Below are positions 1 to 9,020 of a stretch of 64,000 bases of DNA, one piece after another. Location: positions 204,290 to 268,289 of the forward strand of contig CANPVM010000002.1 of assembly GCA_947581805.1 (NCBI GenBank). The letters are read 5' to 3'. Source of the stretch: an uncultured Clostridia bacterium. GTDB lineage: Bacteria; Bacillota; Clostridia; TANB77; CAG-508. Numbering within the stretch: the stretch's first letter is position 1; the number at the start of each line of letters is the position of its first letter. A program made the position numbers and the translations under genes. Below the pieces are notes generated by a model. The model was not told the origin of the DNA and made no database searches. It saw nothing but the letters and a program-made list of their open reading frames with translations.

Positions 1-456
1 GTAACCTAGATAAATTACATCATAAGAGTTTGTGTCAATTGTATTTGCTATTTCTGGTCTTGCAGAGGAGTCATTTTGCTCTTTCGTAGCTCTACCATTA
101 CTATTGTTATAGTTTAAATCATTATCAGTATATTTTTCCTTTGGCACTATTTCAATTAAATCTCCACCAGTTAGCTCTTTTATATATCCTGCTACTTTTC
201 TTGTTGTTCCTGTTGCAGAAAAATAAATTATTGCAATTTTTTTACTATTAGACATTTCTCTATCTTCTGTATTTTTATCATTAATTGTATTTTCTTCATC
301 TTTATTCTCATTTGTATTTGCATTTGAATTTATGTTATTGTTAGTATTAGCATTGTTAGATTTATTAGAATTATTATTAGAACTAATTAACCAAATACTA
401 ACGCCTACTGCAATAACTACAATTGCAATAATTAAAACTATTATTTTTTTATTCAT
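1..456 (-). CDS. Membrane-anchored flavodoxin, 3' part missing (window edge)
   Basis: Reading down from an ATG at 456, the protein has an N-terminal transmembrane or lipoprotein-like segment (about residues 4-26), an Asn/Ser-rich linker to about residue 70, then a flavodoxin start: a hydrophobic beta strand followed by the FMN phosphate loop S-A-T-G-T-T-R-K. Flavodoxins carry electrons on FMN; the anchor suggests work at the outer membrane face, with the linker as spacer. The frame is open to base 1, so the C-terminal part lies outside the window. A good Shine-Dalgarno (AGAGGGAG, 461-468) precedes it. It follows the TetR gene by about 50 bases in the same direction and probably shares the CMD-TetR operon. 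Confidence 0.8.
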   Translation of the reverse strand, partial: MNKKIIVLIIAIVVIAVGVSIWLISSNNNSNKSNNANTNNNINSNANTNENKDEENTINDKNTEDREMSNSKKIAIIYFSATGTTRKVAGYIKELTGGDLIEIVPKEKYTDNDLNYNNSNGRATKEQNDSSARPEIANTIDTNSYDVIYLGY

Positions 457-504
457 ATTATTCTCCCTCTTTCTTATATATTTTTCCCTAATTTATAGGC
501 TTCC

Positions 505-1113
505 TTATAATAATTTAATTATACTTTCATAAGCCATTTCATATATTGAAAAGAACTTGAATGGAACTTCTGCATTTTTCATAGCTTCTTTTTGCTTATC
601 CGTAGCACGAGTATATGGATATATTCCATACATTAATGGAAAAAATGAAAAAATAAATTTTTCTTTTTCTTCTTCTTTCATATTTTTAAAGAATTTATCC
701 AAACACTTTTTAATTGTTCTTAATGATTCTCCGTAACTTTTCTTAAAATCCACTAATTGCTCCATACGACTATTTGCTTCCATATCATATAAGTTCATTG
801 AAAGCAATTTTAATAACTGCTGCCTTTTTTCAATGCTTAAAGCAATTTGTTTTGCAAATTCTGCTTTTTCTAATTTATCATTTTTGCTATATATATCTTC
901 TAAATCTTTGAGCCATCTTTCATATTCTCTTTTTAAAAGGGCTAAAAATATTTCTTCTTTTGTTTGAAAGTAGTTATATATAGAAGGTCTTGAAAATGTA
1001 GTTTTTTCACTTATGTCTTTTAGCGTTATTTCCTTAAAACTTTTTGTTTGATACAATTCTTCGCAAGCATTTATAATTTCATCTTTTCTTTCATCCGCTG
1101 ATTTTATTTCCAT
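505..1113 (-). CDS. TetR/AcrR-family transcriptional regulator
   Basis: A 202-residue protein with a typical TetR N-terminal helix-turn-helix at about residues 25-60 (pattern I-T-L-K-D-I-S ... S-R-P-S-I-Y-N-Y-F-Q-T-K-E-E) and a diverged all-helical ligand-binding C-terminal domain. TetR proteins are dimeric repressors that bind short palindromes and release on ligand binding. It lies 18 bases after the CMD gene, with AAAGGAGA at 1120-1127, so both are co-transcribed. Two palindromes at the operon promoter (1881-1895 and 1915-1927) are the obvious autoregulatory targets. The ligand cannot be told from the sequence. Confidence 0.88.
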   Translation of the reverse strand: MEIKSADERKDEIINACEELYQTKSFKEITLKDISEKTTFSRPSIYNYFQTKEEIFLALLKREYERWLKDLEDIYSKNDKLEKAEFAKQIALSIEKRQQLLKLLSMNLYDMEANSRMEQLVDFKKSYGESLRTIKKCLDKFFKNMKEEEKEKFIFSFFPLMYGIYPYTRATDKQKEAMKNAEVPFKFFSIYEMAYESIIKLL

Positions 1114-1131
1114 TTGTTCATCTCCTTTTTC

Positions 1132-1863
1132 TTAAAGTCCTTTTATAATATTAATTGTGTTCATTGTATTTGGAAATCCTATATAAGGCAAACATTGTAG
1201 CATAGTTGCTAATAATTTTTCTTTTGAATTTCCTACCTTTATATTTCCAAGCACATGGGCTTTTATTTGAGTATCTGCTCTCATTGTTGTTAAACCAACT
1301 AATACAAGTAATTCTCTTGTTTTTATATCTAATCCTTTTCTTGTATAAAAATCTCCAAAGACGAATTCTGTTAAATATTTTGGTATTTCTGGTACATCAG
1401 GATATTTTTCTTTTATTTCATCTCCATATATTGGATTTTGAATATCAAATCCTTTTTCAAATCTCGTTTCATCTGTTACTGTTCCAGTATTTTCTAATGG
1501 CAATTTAATTTCTCTTGATTTAAAAACTTCATTCATTGTACTAACTGCATTTAATGTTCTTGGAAAACCTATAAAAGGTGCTAACTGATAAATTGTTTCT
1601 CTTATTTCTATTGGAGTTGCTCCTACATTTAATGCTGCATTTATATGTGCTGATAATTGTGGTAAGGTTTGTAATACTGCTAAAATTGTTACTGTAATTA
1701 ACTCTCTTTCCTTCATATCTATTTCATCACTACTATGAAATACATCTCCAAATATAAATCTCCTTAGAATTTCCATTAATTCATGATCTATTTCTTTATT
1801 TGCATCTGGTAATTCTCCAAATAATTTGTTAAAAACTTCTTTGCTTTCTTCAAAACGATTCAT
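1132..1863 (-). CDS. Carboxymuconolactone decarboxylase-family protein, two CMD domains
   Basis: About 243 residues with two tandem CMD/AhpD-like all-alpha domains: the first around residues 25-110 (R-E-L-I-T-V-T-I-L-A, then H-I-N-A-A-L-N-V-G), the second around 155-240 (R-E-L-L-V-L-V-G-L, then H-V-L-G-N-I-K-V-G). Neither repeat keeps the C-x-x-C of AhpD peroxidase partners, so a redox role like AhpD is doubtful. An upstream in-frame ATG at 1920 exists but lies in the operator region; the ATG at 1863 has AAAGGAGA eight bases upstream and is the likely start. First gene of the CMD-TetR-flavodoxin operon; CMD proteins often sit next to flavodoxin-type reductases. Confidence 0.85.
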   Translation of the reverse strand: MNRFEESKEVFNKLFGELPDANKEIDHELMEILRRFIFGDVFHSSDEIDMKERELITVTILAVLQTLPQLSAHINAALNVGATPIEIRETIYQLAPFIGFPRTLNAVSTMNEVFKSREIKLPLENTGTVTDETRFEKGFDIQNPIYGDEIKEKYPDVPEIPKYLTEFVFGDFYTRKGLDIKTRELLVLVGLTTMRADTQIKAHVLGNIKVGNSKEKLLATMLQCLPYIGFPNTMNTINIIKGL

Positions 1864-1880
1864 TTTTATTTCTCCTTTCT

Positions 1881-1928
1881 CTGACATATTGTCAGTATTA
1901 TAATATGTTACTTCTGACACAATGTCAA
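1881..1928 (-). promoter_or_regulatory. Promoter with two TetR-type operators
   Basis: On the minus strand a -35 TTGACA (1923-1928) is followed after 17 bases by TATTAT (1900-1905). Two palindromes flank it: TGACA-CAA-TGTCA (1915-1927), overlapping the -35, and CTGACA-TAT-TGTCAG (1881-1895), just after the -10. They share the half-site TGACA with a three-base centre, as expected for two dimers of one repressor, most simply the TetR gene of this operon. Confidence 0.8.
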
Positions 1929-1960
1929 TACTTTTTAAAAAAATTTTTTAAATTTCAAAA

Positions 1961-1990
1961 AAATAGCTTATGCTTTGGCATAGCTATTTT
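1961..1990 (-). terminator. Rho-independent terminator after the exchanger gene
   Basis: AAATAGC and TATGC arms pair with GCATA and GCTATTT around a short loop, with one bulge, followed on the minus strand by a run of T. It lies about 90 bases after the exchanger stop codon and before the CMD promoter. Confidence 0.7.
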
Positions 1991-2080
1991 AATTAGGTAT
2001 AGAAATTTAAGTTTTTAGATTATTTTAAATTATTTTTGAAAAATGTTTCTATTTTATCAAAAGGTATTATATTCATATTG

Positions 2081-3040
2081 TCATATAATAAATAAAATTG
2101 TTATATATAACATATACATAGTCAAATAAATCATTCCATTGAATCTACTCATCTCATTTTTAGGTGGTATTATTGGAAATAATGCTAATACTATCATAGC
2201 TAATATCAATATTCCTATTTGTATATTATAAGTAAAATTATATGCTAATGTTGAAATTATGGCTGACACTCCAATTATAAGTAAAATATTGAAAATATTA
2301 GAACCTATAATATTCCCTATTGCTATATCACTATTTCCCTTTATTGCTGCAGTAACACTTGTTACTAATTCTGGCAAACTTGTTCCTATTGCCAGTATTG
2401 TTAGGCTAATTATTTTTTCGCTTACCTTAAACATTCGAGCTATATTAATAGCATTATCTACTGTTAAATCTCCACCTATTTTTAAACCTATAATTCCTAA
2501 AATAATTAATGCTACACTTTTTACTATAGATAATTGTTTAGTTTTAGTCTGAATTTCAATAATATTATTTTCTTTATCAAATTGTTCGCCTTTCTTTCCC
2601 ATAATTATTGTGTACAATAAAAAAAGTATAAATAATATAATTAAAACTATGCCTTCTGTTTTTGATATTGCCCCTGAAGTATTACAGAATATTGCAAAAA
2701 TAATTGTGATAATCAAACACATTGGTATTTCTATTAACCTTGTTTCTCTTTGAAATTTGACCGGCTTAATAATTGTAGATAATCCTAAAATCAATAGTAA
2801 ATTACACAGATTACTTCCTATTATATTTCCAATTGCCATATCTGATGAGCCGTTTAATGATGATGTTGAACTTACAAATAATTCTGGCATTGAAGTTCCT
2901 ATTGAAACTATTGTTAAGCCTATTATAATTTCTGGAATATGAAATCTTTTAGCAACACTACTACTGCCTTCTACTAAAAAGTCAGCTCCTTTTATAAGTA
3001 GTGCAAATCCAATAATTATTAAAAGTATTGATAATAAAAT
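2081..3040 (-). CDS. Calcium/sodium antiporter (YrbG/NCKX family), probable ATT start
   Basis: Two homologous halves of about five membrane helices each, with the family's alpha repeats: G-T-S-M-P-E-L-F-V-S plus G-N-I-I-G-S-N-L in the first, G-T-S-L-P-E-L-V-T-S plus G-N-I-I-G-S-N-I in the second. These Glu/Asn residues bind Na+ and Ca2+. The first ATG (2890) begins inside the first alpha repeat and would delete the first helices. The frame is open upstream to a TAA at 3059-3061 and encodes the expected leader ending L-L-I-K-G-A-D-F. No ATG, GTG or TTG exists in that stretch; a perfect AGGAGG (3048-3053) stands seven bases before an ATT at 3038-3040. Product about 319 residues, the usual family length. 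Confidence 0.85.
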   Translation of the reverse strand: MLLSILLIIIGFALLIKGADFLVEGSSSVAKRFHIPEIIIGLTIVSIGTSMPELFVSSTSSLNGSSDMAIGNIIGSNLCNLLLILGLSTIIKPVKFQRETRLIEIPMCLIITIIFAIFCNTSGAISKTEGIVLIILFILFLLYTIIMGKKGEQFDKENNIIEIQTKTKQLSIVKSVALIILGIIGLKIGGDLTVDNAINIARMFKVSEKIISLTILAIGTSLPELVTSVTAAIKGNSDIAIGNIIGSNIFNILLIIGVSAIISTLAYNFTYNIQIGILILAMIVLALFPIIPPKNEMSRFNGMIYLTMYMLYITILFII

Positions 3041-3082
3041 CTTTATTCCTCCTTTACATTATATGTTCTTACGAATTGTTAT

Positions 3083-3595
3083 TTACTTTTCTATTTTTTT
3101 ATATGCATTATTTTCTACATATATCATCATTTGATTATAAAGTACAACATAAAATAATATTGCTAATATTCCTGCTACTGTTCCAATAATGTAGAAATCA
3201 ACATTTTGTAATTTAAGAGCAATAATTAATACTACCCAAGATATAAAACATAATATAAATTTAGATATATGTTCTTTTTTCCATTTCTTTTTATAAAACT
3301 CTATTTTCTCTTTTAATGTAAACGAACTATTTTCTAAAGCATCTAATAAATTATTATCTGCTACTTCTTTATAATTTTCATCTAATATTTTCTCTCCAAT
3401 AAAAAGTTCATTTAAAGTAATATTTAATATCTTACATAATTCTTGCATAATAGAAACATCTGGAAGATTTAAACCTCTCTCCCATTTACTTACTGCATTT
3501 TTACTTATATTTAACTTTTCTGCTAATTGTTCTTGCGTCAATTTTTGTTCTTTTCTTTTTTCTGCTATAAACTTTCCTATTTTTTCTTGATTCAT
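3083..3595 (-). CDS. XRE-family helix-turn-helix protein with two membrane helices
   Basis: About 170 residues. An XRE/Cro DNA-binding domain covers residues 5-65 (L-T-Q-E-Q-L-A-E-K-L-N-I-S-K-N-A-V-S-K-W-E-R-G), followed by a linker and two hydrophobic segments near the C terminus (about 120-138 and 143-163). This layout is common in Firmicutes as membrane-tethered regulators of unknown signal. The ATG at 3595 has AGGGGTGG upstream; an upstream ATG at 3628 would put that site inside the coding region and is less likely. Its target is not visible. Confidence 0.8.
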   Translation of the reverse strand: MNQEKIGKFIAEKRKEQKLTQEQLAEKLNISKNAVSKWERGLNLPDVSIMQELCKILNITLNELFIGEKILDENYKEVADNNLLDALENSSFTLKEKIEFYKKKWKKEHISKFILCFISWVVLIIALKLQNVDFYIIGTVAGILAILFYVVLYNQMMIYVENNAYKKIEK

Positions 3596-3706
3596 AAATC
3601 CACCCCTTTTCAAGAATAATAATAGCATTTAAAGTTATTAAAGTACACATACCTCTGGTTTACTTGTTTTTATAATTGTAATTTGTATTATTCTTTATAA
3701 ACATCT

Positions 3707-4636
3707 CTATGATTTTACTTCAATTTTATCCTCTAATAAATATCTTGTAATCTCTATATCTTTATATGGCTCTACTTCTTCTACATAGTCAATTATTGGA
3801 TATAATGATAGTTTAATAATTGCTGCATTTATTCCAGTATCTTCATCTATTGTTATTCCATAAAACTCTCCTGGAATATCGTCATTTACTACTATTGATT
3901 TAGGAATAATATTATTTCTACTTGCATCTACAGTTAATACATAACCTGTCTCATTTGTTTCTTTTTGCTCCTTATTTATATATTTTTTATCTAAAACCTT
4001 GTACTCTACTTCATATATTGTTGGGTAACCGTCATAATTATAATTAGCTATTCTTATTTTATCAGGTTTCCTATTATTTGAGTTTATGTTAGTATTTTCA
4101 ACAAAACTATCTAAAACATCTTTATTATATATTTTATTTTCCCCTTCTCTGCCATCTATAACAAAGTATCCTCTTTCTATTGCATCTTCTACTTCAAAGT
4201 TTTGTGGTATATCCGTAAATCCTATCAATTCTTCATCTTCTTCATCATATTTTTCGAGTTGTTTCCATTTATTTGTAGTTTTATCTTTTTCTAAAACAAG
4301 ATTATATCCTCCATCTCCTTTATAAAAATATATTTCAGTGCAACTTGGATTTAATTCTATCTCAAATGTGTCTTTAGCCCCTATTTTGCTATTAAATCCA
4401 CCGAAAGTAGAATAAAATGTTATGTACTGGTTATCTCCACTTTGTTTTATATTAAAGTTTCTTGTATATCCCATAGAACTTGAAACTGCAACTTTTAGTG
4501 TAAGTTTAGTTCCATCTTCCGATACAGAATAATCTGTGAGAATCACATCTGTTCTTTTTTTGAAACCTGTTGCAATCAATATTATAAGTATTATAATTAT
4601 TACTAATATTAATATTACTGCTATCTTTTTCTTCAT
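3707..4636 (-). CDS. Membrane-anchored extracellular protein of unknown function
   Basis: A 309-residue protein with a Lys-rich start and one strong hydrophobic helix (about residues 5-23), then an acidic, probably beta-rich extracellular region. No catalytic motif, sorting signal or known domain was recognised. AAGGAGG stands seven bases before the ATG. It is followed toward the window start by the XRE membrane regulator, about 110 bases away, and preceded by the wall-sorted DUF4434 gene in the same direction. A surface role is inferred only from the anchor and composition. Confidence 0.65.
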   Translation of the reverse strand: MKKKIAVILILVIIIILIILIATGFKKRTDVILTDYSVSEDGTKLTLKVAVSSSMGYTRNFNIKQSGDNQYITFYSTFGGFNSKIGAKDTFEIELNPSCTEIYFYKGDGGYNLVLEKDKTTNKWKQLEKYDEEDEELIGFTDIPQNFEVEDAIERGYFVIDGREGENKIYNKDVLDSFVENTNINSNNRKPDKIRIANYNYDGYPTIYEVEYKVLDKKYINKEQKETNETGYVLTVDASRNNIIPKSIVVNDDIPGEFYGITIDEDTGINAAIIKLSLYPIIDYVEEVEPYKDIEITRYLLEDKIEVKS

Positions 4637-4719
4637 AACAAATCCTCCTTATATATTGTTTATTACAATCTTCTTTATTTTCCATATTTACTTCACTAAT
4701 AAATTACTATTTATCTAAT

Positions 4720-6156
4720 TTACTCAAATTGTAATTTTATATATTTAATAATTAAAAATAATATAATACCAATTATCATTGCAAATATGATTTTTTCTAA
4801 AATTACATTTTCACCTGCTTGTGGAATTGGTCCCTTTGCTGTATCTTCTTTATCATAGTCTTTAACTGTTTCATCTTGTGGTTTGATTTCATTTTGCGTT
4901 TTATTACCTTCTTCTGTTTTATCGCTTTCTTCAGTTTCATTATCAGTTTTATTATCGATTACATTATCAATTTCGTTATTATTGTCTACTTCTATTTTAT
5001 TATCGTTTTCGTTTTTTTCTTCTATAATACTTTTATAATATTGCCTATATTGTTCGTCAAAGTTTGCATCTGATACATATGGATTGTAATAGTGTGAATA
5101 GGAAAAACTAGTTAATTTTTCTGCATATTTTGAACATATTGATAATTGTAATATATATCTTTCTAATGTGCTAGGTTTTCCTTCTCCATTTATATCTGCA
5201 TAATTTTCAACATTTAACCAAAATTCTAAGCCTCTTTTATTATCACTTTTTACTGCTTGTCGTATTGCTTCTAAATATTTTTGAACTTTAGAGGGTTCAA
5301 ACGAAGATGTTCCAAAGCCATCTTGCATACAAATAATATCACCTTGTCTAAAGTTTATTTCATCTATCATCTTTTTCCAGTCTTTATATACTTGTTCATA
5401 TGTTAATTCATATATTTGACTAACAAATGGAGATAGCATAAATGTATGCTTTTTTTCTCCAACATCTATTTTTTGTAAGTGTTCTATATTAGAATTAATC
5501 ATTTCAGTCCAATATGAATAATAATCATCTCCATTTGTATAAATTTCATTTGTCCAATAAATTCCTTCAAAGCATTCATATTTTTCATATTTTTGGTATA
5601 TTTCGTCTATCATATCATTTAAAAATTTTATATTTTTTGTTCTCCAGCCATCATCTGTAAAATTGCTACTCCACCAATCATTAGATGAAGCTAGTCCTAT
5701 ATAAATTTTCATATTATTATCTTGAATTGCTTTTACTAATGTGTCTAACATTTTTGGTTTATATGCTTGTAAGGTGGTTTCATCTTGTATTAAGTTTGAA
5801 TCATACCATGATTCTGTTACTTTTATTTCACTATTTTTTCCACCTTCTATATTCATTATATTTTGTATTATTACTGCCTCATATCCTGCTCTTTTCAGCA
5901 TTTTTACATAATCATCCATTTCTGTCTCTGAATATTCACTTAATAAATATGGCTGTACAAAATCTATAGTTGCAATTGGCAAAGTTAATCTTTCTTTATT
6001 TTCTTCATCTAATATTTTTAATTCTTCTACTCTTTTTTCTACGTCTATTGTTAGTCCCAATGATATTGGTGTAAATATTATTAAAGTTATAATTGATATC
6101 ATAAATGCTAAAAATGTAAATTGCTTATTTATTTTTACATTACCATTTTTCTTCAT
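4720..6156 (-). CDS. DUF4434 TIM-barrel protein with IPQAG sorting signal
   Basis: A 478-residue secreted protein. Residues 10-35 form a signal peptide; about 55-370 match DUF4434, a glycoside-hydrolase-like TIM barrel (start of the barrel I-D-F-V-Q-P-Y-L, later G-L-A-S-S-N-D-W-W and E-G-I-Y-W-T-N-E). An Asp/Asn/Glu/Lys/Thr-rich spacer (about 375-440) leads to G-P-I-P-Q-A-G, a hydrophobic helix and a basic tail: a sortase signal of the LPxTG kind with Ile and Ala in place of Leu and Thr. Two other proteins here end in I-P-Q-T-G. The substrate is unknown; a carbohydrate target is inferred from the fold. Confidence 0.8.
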   Translation of the reverse strand: MKKNGNVKINKQFTFLAFMISIITLIIFTPISLGLTIDVEKRVEELKILDEENKERLTLPIATIDFVQPYLLSEYSETEMDDYVKMLKRAGYEAVIIQNIMNIEGGKNSEIKVTESWYDSNLIQDETTLQAYKPKMLDTLVKAIQDNNMKIYIGLASSNDWWSSNFTDDGWRTKNIKFLNDMIDEIYQKYEKYECFEGIYWTNEIYTNGDDYYSYWTEMINSNIEHLQKIDVGEKKHTFMLSPFVSQIYELTYEQVYKDWKKMIDEINFRQGDIICMQDGFGTSSFEPSKVQKYLEAIRQAVKSDNKRGLEFWLNVENYADINGEGKPSTLERYILQLSICSKYAEKLTSFSYSHYYNPYVSDANFDEQYRQYYKSIIEEKNENDNKIEVDNNNEIDNVIDNKTDNETEESDKTEEGNKTQNEIKPQDETVKDYDKEDTAKGPIPQAGENVILEKIIFAMIIGIILFLIIKYIKLQFE

Positions 6157-6221
6157 CTTTTTCTTCTCCTATTTCATTTATACTCCATTAACTTATTTTT
6201 GGTAATAATCTATCATTTTAA

Positions 6222-6962
6222 CTACATATTCTCCTTCATCACCTGTTGCACTTGCTCTTTCAATTTTTCTATGCGAACTTTTTGGCTATCTTCTTCCTCT
6301 CCATATTGAATTGGCTCTAGTATTTTCAAGGTAACATCCTTTTTCCTTTTAAATAGCTTTCTTATTCCTTTTGGCTCTCTAAAAGTAACAACCATTGGAA
6401 TAACAGGAACATTGTTTCTAATAGCAAAGCGAAATGCTCCATTTTTGAAATTCCTTATTTTTTCGCAATAAGGCCATAATGCTTGTTCTGGGTAAAAATG
6501 AATAATTTTCCCGTTTTGCAATGCTTTATCTAATGCTGTTATGAAACATTCTCTATTTTCTATTTTACTAGGGATTGGTACTGCTCTTAATAATTTTATA
6601 AGTTTTCTTATAAATGGAAGTTTGAAACTCCCTTCCCTTGTTGTAAAATATACTTTATGTAGTCCAAATGCTAAACCTACCATACTGCAATCTAAAATTA
6701 AAACATGATTAGATACGCTAATGGCTCCTGTTTGTAAGTTTTTAATATTTTCTTTTCCTTCTATTTTTAAATCATATACAATTTTATTTAGAATTGTTAA
6801 AACAGGAAAAGCTACTCCATAATATAATAAATTAGAAAAAAATGAAAATATTTTTTCCTCTTTAATATACTCATAATTTTTATCTATGTTGCTTTCTAAT
6901 GGTTCGTATAGATGAATAATATCTTCATTTTCACTTTCTTCTACTACTACTTGTTCTTCCAC
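6222..6962 (-). CDS. plsC: 1-acylglycerol-3-phosphate acyltransferase (PlsC-like)
   Basis: A 246-residue acyltransferase transferring an acyl chain to lysophosphatidate at the inner membrane face. It shows the family's H-x4-D block (S-N-H-V-L-I-L-D, about residues 87-94), the later F-Y-P-E-Q-A block and V-P-V-I-P-M-V. A GTG at 6962 is the start, with GAGGTTG overlapping the end of the upstream glycosyltransferase gene, so the two are translationally close and form a membrane-lipid pair. The first 50 residues are an acidic extension not typical of PlsC. A specialised lysolipid acyltransferase is possible. Confidence 0.85.
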   Translation of the reverse strand: MEEQVVVEESENEDIIHLYEPLESNIDKNYEYIKEEKIFSFFSNLLYYGVAFPVLTILNKIVYDLKIEGKENIKNLQTGAISVSNHVLILDCSMVGLAFGLHKVYFTTREGSFKLPFIRKLIKLLRAVPIPSKIENRECFITALDKALQNGKIIHFYPEQALWPYCEKIRNFKNGAFRFAIRNNVPVIPMVVTFREPKGIRKLFKRKKDVTLKILEPIQYGEEEDSQKVRIEKLKEQVQQVMKENM

Positions 6963-6968
6963 TATCTA

Positions 6969-8093
6969 TCAACCTCTATCTAATTCTTTTATTACAATTT
7001 CTGCTATTTTTTCACAAGTATCTTTTGTTATATATTTTTTCTGATTTTCTATTATTTCTTCTTGTAATTCTACATTTTCTAATAGTGTTTTGGTGTTTTC
7101 TATTACTTGATTTATATTATCACACTTTAATGACATTTTTCTATCAGCAAAGAAATTGGCATTATCATTTTCACAACCTGGTATTGGCATAATATGAATT
7201 AAAGGCTTTCTCATAGTTGTTACCTCTGTTGTTGTTAACCCACCCGGTTTGCTAAGTATAATATCTGAACTTGCCATATATTTGCCTAATTCATTTGTAT
7301 AAGAAAGTGCTATAAGTCTTTCATTACCTTTATATTCTTTATTTAGAGTTTTTAATAATTTATCATTATTTCCACAAGAAATAATTAAAGTTACATCTTC
7401 TATATTTTCTAACAATTTTTGTGCTATTTCTTTTACATTGCCAAAACCCATACTTCCATTTAGAATTAAAATGTATTTTTTAGTAACATCTAAATTTAAT
7501 TCCTTTTTCATTTCTTCTTTATTGTATGAATTTCTAAATTGTTTTTTTACTGGTATGCCAAATGGTAATAGTGTTTCTTTTTTAATTCCTTTTTCTAAAA
7601 AATTTTCTTCTAATTCTTTGCTTGGAATAATAAAGTAGTCTGGCTCGGTTTCTTCCCAAAAAGGAATGCTTACATAGTCGGTAGCAACTTGCATAAAATG
7701 AATAGGATGCTCCTTTTTTATTGCAGTTAAAGCTTGTGCCGCAAATAAATGTGTTGTGATAACAAATTGATATTGATTATTTTGTATATAGTTATATAAC
7801 TTTTCTTTACTTAAACTATTAAGAAAATAAACTGGTGATTTTAGATTAGTTTTTTCATAGATTTTGCCCAAATTATATACATTTTTAAATATTTTTCCAT
7901 TTTTATTGGTAGATTTTATATATAAATTATTGATTTCATCTTTTAGTTTTGAATCAATAATTTCTAAGTATTCTTTAAAATCTGCTTGTATGTTTTTAGA
8001 AAGAAGTTCTTCTTGTATTGCTTTTGCTGCTGTATTATGACCTCCACCTGTGCCACATGATAGAATTAAAACTTTTTTATTATTTTCTGACAT
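6969..8093 (-). CDS. MGDG-synthase-like glycosyltransferase (diacylglycerol glycosyltransferase)
   Basis: 374 residues, GT-B fold. The N-terminal domain begins with the MGDG-synthase motif S-C-G-T-G-G-G-H-N-T-A-A; the C-terminal nucleotide-sugar site contains S-K-P-G-G-L-T-T-T-E-V. The family (UgtP/YpfP, MGDG synthases, related to MurG) adds sugar to diacylglycerol to make glycolipids, which also anchor lipoteichoic acid. Its own promoter lies at 8173-8201, and plsC follows at once, consistent with a glycolipid/phospholipid unit. Which sugar is used cannot be read from the sequence. Confidence 0.85.
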   Translation of the reverse strand: MSENNKKVLILSCGTGGGHNTAAKAIQEELLSKNIQADFKEYLEIIDSKLKDEINNLYIKSTNKNGKIFKNVYNLGKIYEKTNLKSPVYFLNSLSKEKLYNYIQNNQYQFVITTHLFAAQALTAIKKEHPIHFMQVATDYVSIPFWEETEPDYFIIPSKELEENFLEKGIKKETLLPFGIPVKKQFRNSYNKEEMKKELNLDVTKKYILILNGSMGFGNVKEIAQKLLENIEDVTLIISCGNNDKLLKTLNKEYKGNERLIALSYTNELGKYMASSDIILSKPGGLTTTEVTTMRKPLIHIMPIPGCENDNANFFADRKMSLKCDNINQVIENTKTLLENVELQEEIIENQKKYITKDTCEKIAEIVIKELDRG

Positions 8094-8172
8094 ATCTCTT
8101 TTTCCCTCTTATTTTCTATTTATTACTACGTTTTTTGCTACAATAATATTCTTCTATATTTTTTATGAACTC

Positions 8173-8201
8173 ATTATATAATAAATATATGAAATTATCA
8201 A
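8173..8201 (-). promoter_or_regulatory. Sigma-A-type promoter for the glycosyltransferase-plsC pair
   Basis: On the minus strand TTGATA (8196-8201), 17 bases, then TATAAT (8173-8178). It lies between fabI and the glycosyltransferase gene, so this pair can be expressed independently of the fatty-acid operon. Confidence 0.7.
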
Positions 8202-8246
8202 ATACTTACAAAAGAAAAAGATGACATAGAAATTTAATATTTTTTA

Positions 8247-9020
8247 TTACACTCCCATTATATTATATCCACTATCTGCATAAATAATTTGACCTGTAAT
8301 AGCCTCTGACATATCACTTAACAAAAAGGTTGCAACATTTCCTACTTGCGTAGTCGTTACATTTCTATGTAAAGGTGACTTTTCTTCAACAACTGTTAAA
8401 ATGGATGAAAAATCTTTAATTCCTTTTGCTGATAATGTTTTTATAGGTCCTGCTGAAATAGCATTTACTCTAATATTTTGTTTTCCTAAATTTTGGGCTA
8501 AATATCTAACACTTGCTTCTAATGCTGCTTTTGCTACTCCCATAACATTATAACCTTCTAGCACTTTGCTTGAACCATAATAAGTTAAACTAACTAAGTT
8601 AGCATTTTCATTTAGCATATCTAATTCTTGTGCTATTCTTGCACAAAGTACAAATGAATAAGCACTGACATCTATTGCATGAGCATATCCTTCTTTACTT
8701 GTGAAGATAAAATCATTGTGTAAATCTTCTGTATTAGCATGTGCAATAGCATGAACTAATCCATCTATTTTTCCGTTTTCTTGTTTTATTTGTGAAAAAA
8801 CTTTTTTAACTAATTCATCTTCTGAGGCTCCATCTAATACATAAGCTTTGCTTCCTTTAAACTCGCTTATAAGTTCTTCAATTTTATCTTTATTTTCTTC
8901 TCCCATATAAGTAAAAATTAGTTTTGCTCCATTTTCATAAGCAGATTTTGCAATTCCATAAGCAATACTCCATTTATTTCTTATTCCCATAATTAATATT
9001 TTCTTATCTTTTAATAACAT
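8247..9020 (-). CDS. fabI: Enoyl-[acyl-carrier-protein] reductase FabI
   Basis: 257 residues, short-chain dehydrogenase fold. FabI catalyses the last step of each elongation cycle, reducing trans-2-enoyl-ACP with NAD(P)H. Typical features: the altered nucleotide loop G-I-R-N-K-W-S-I-A, A-H-A near residue 93, and the Tyr-x6-Lys pair in Y-N-V-M-G-V-A-K (rather than Tyr-x3-Lys), which marks FabI and predicts a triclosan-type target. It is the last gene of the fab/acc operon. No Shine-Dalgarno lies close to the ATG: the only one (9067-9072) is 46 bases upstream with a perfect hairpin between (see that entry). Confidence 0.93.
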   Translation of the reverse strand: MLLKDKKILIMGIRNKWSIAYGIAKSAYENGAKLIFTYMGEENKDKIEELISEFKGSKAYVLDGASEDELVKKVFSQIKQENGKIDGLVHAIAHANTEDLHNDFIFTSKEGYAHAIDVSAYSFVLCARIAQELDMLNENANLVSLTYYGSSKVLEGYNVMGVAKAALEASVRYLAQNLGKQNIRVNAISAGPIKTLSAKGIKDFSSILTVVEEKSPLHRNVTTTQVGNVATFLLSDMSEAITGQIIYADSGYNIMGV

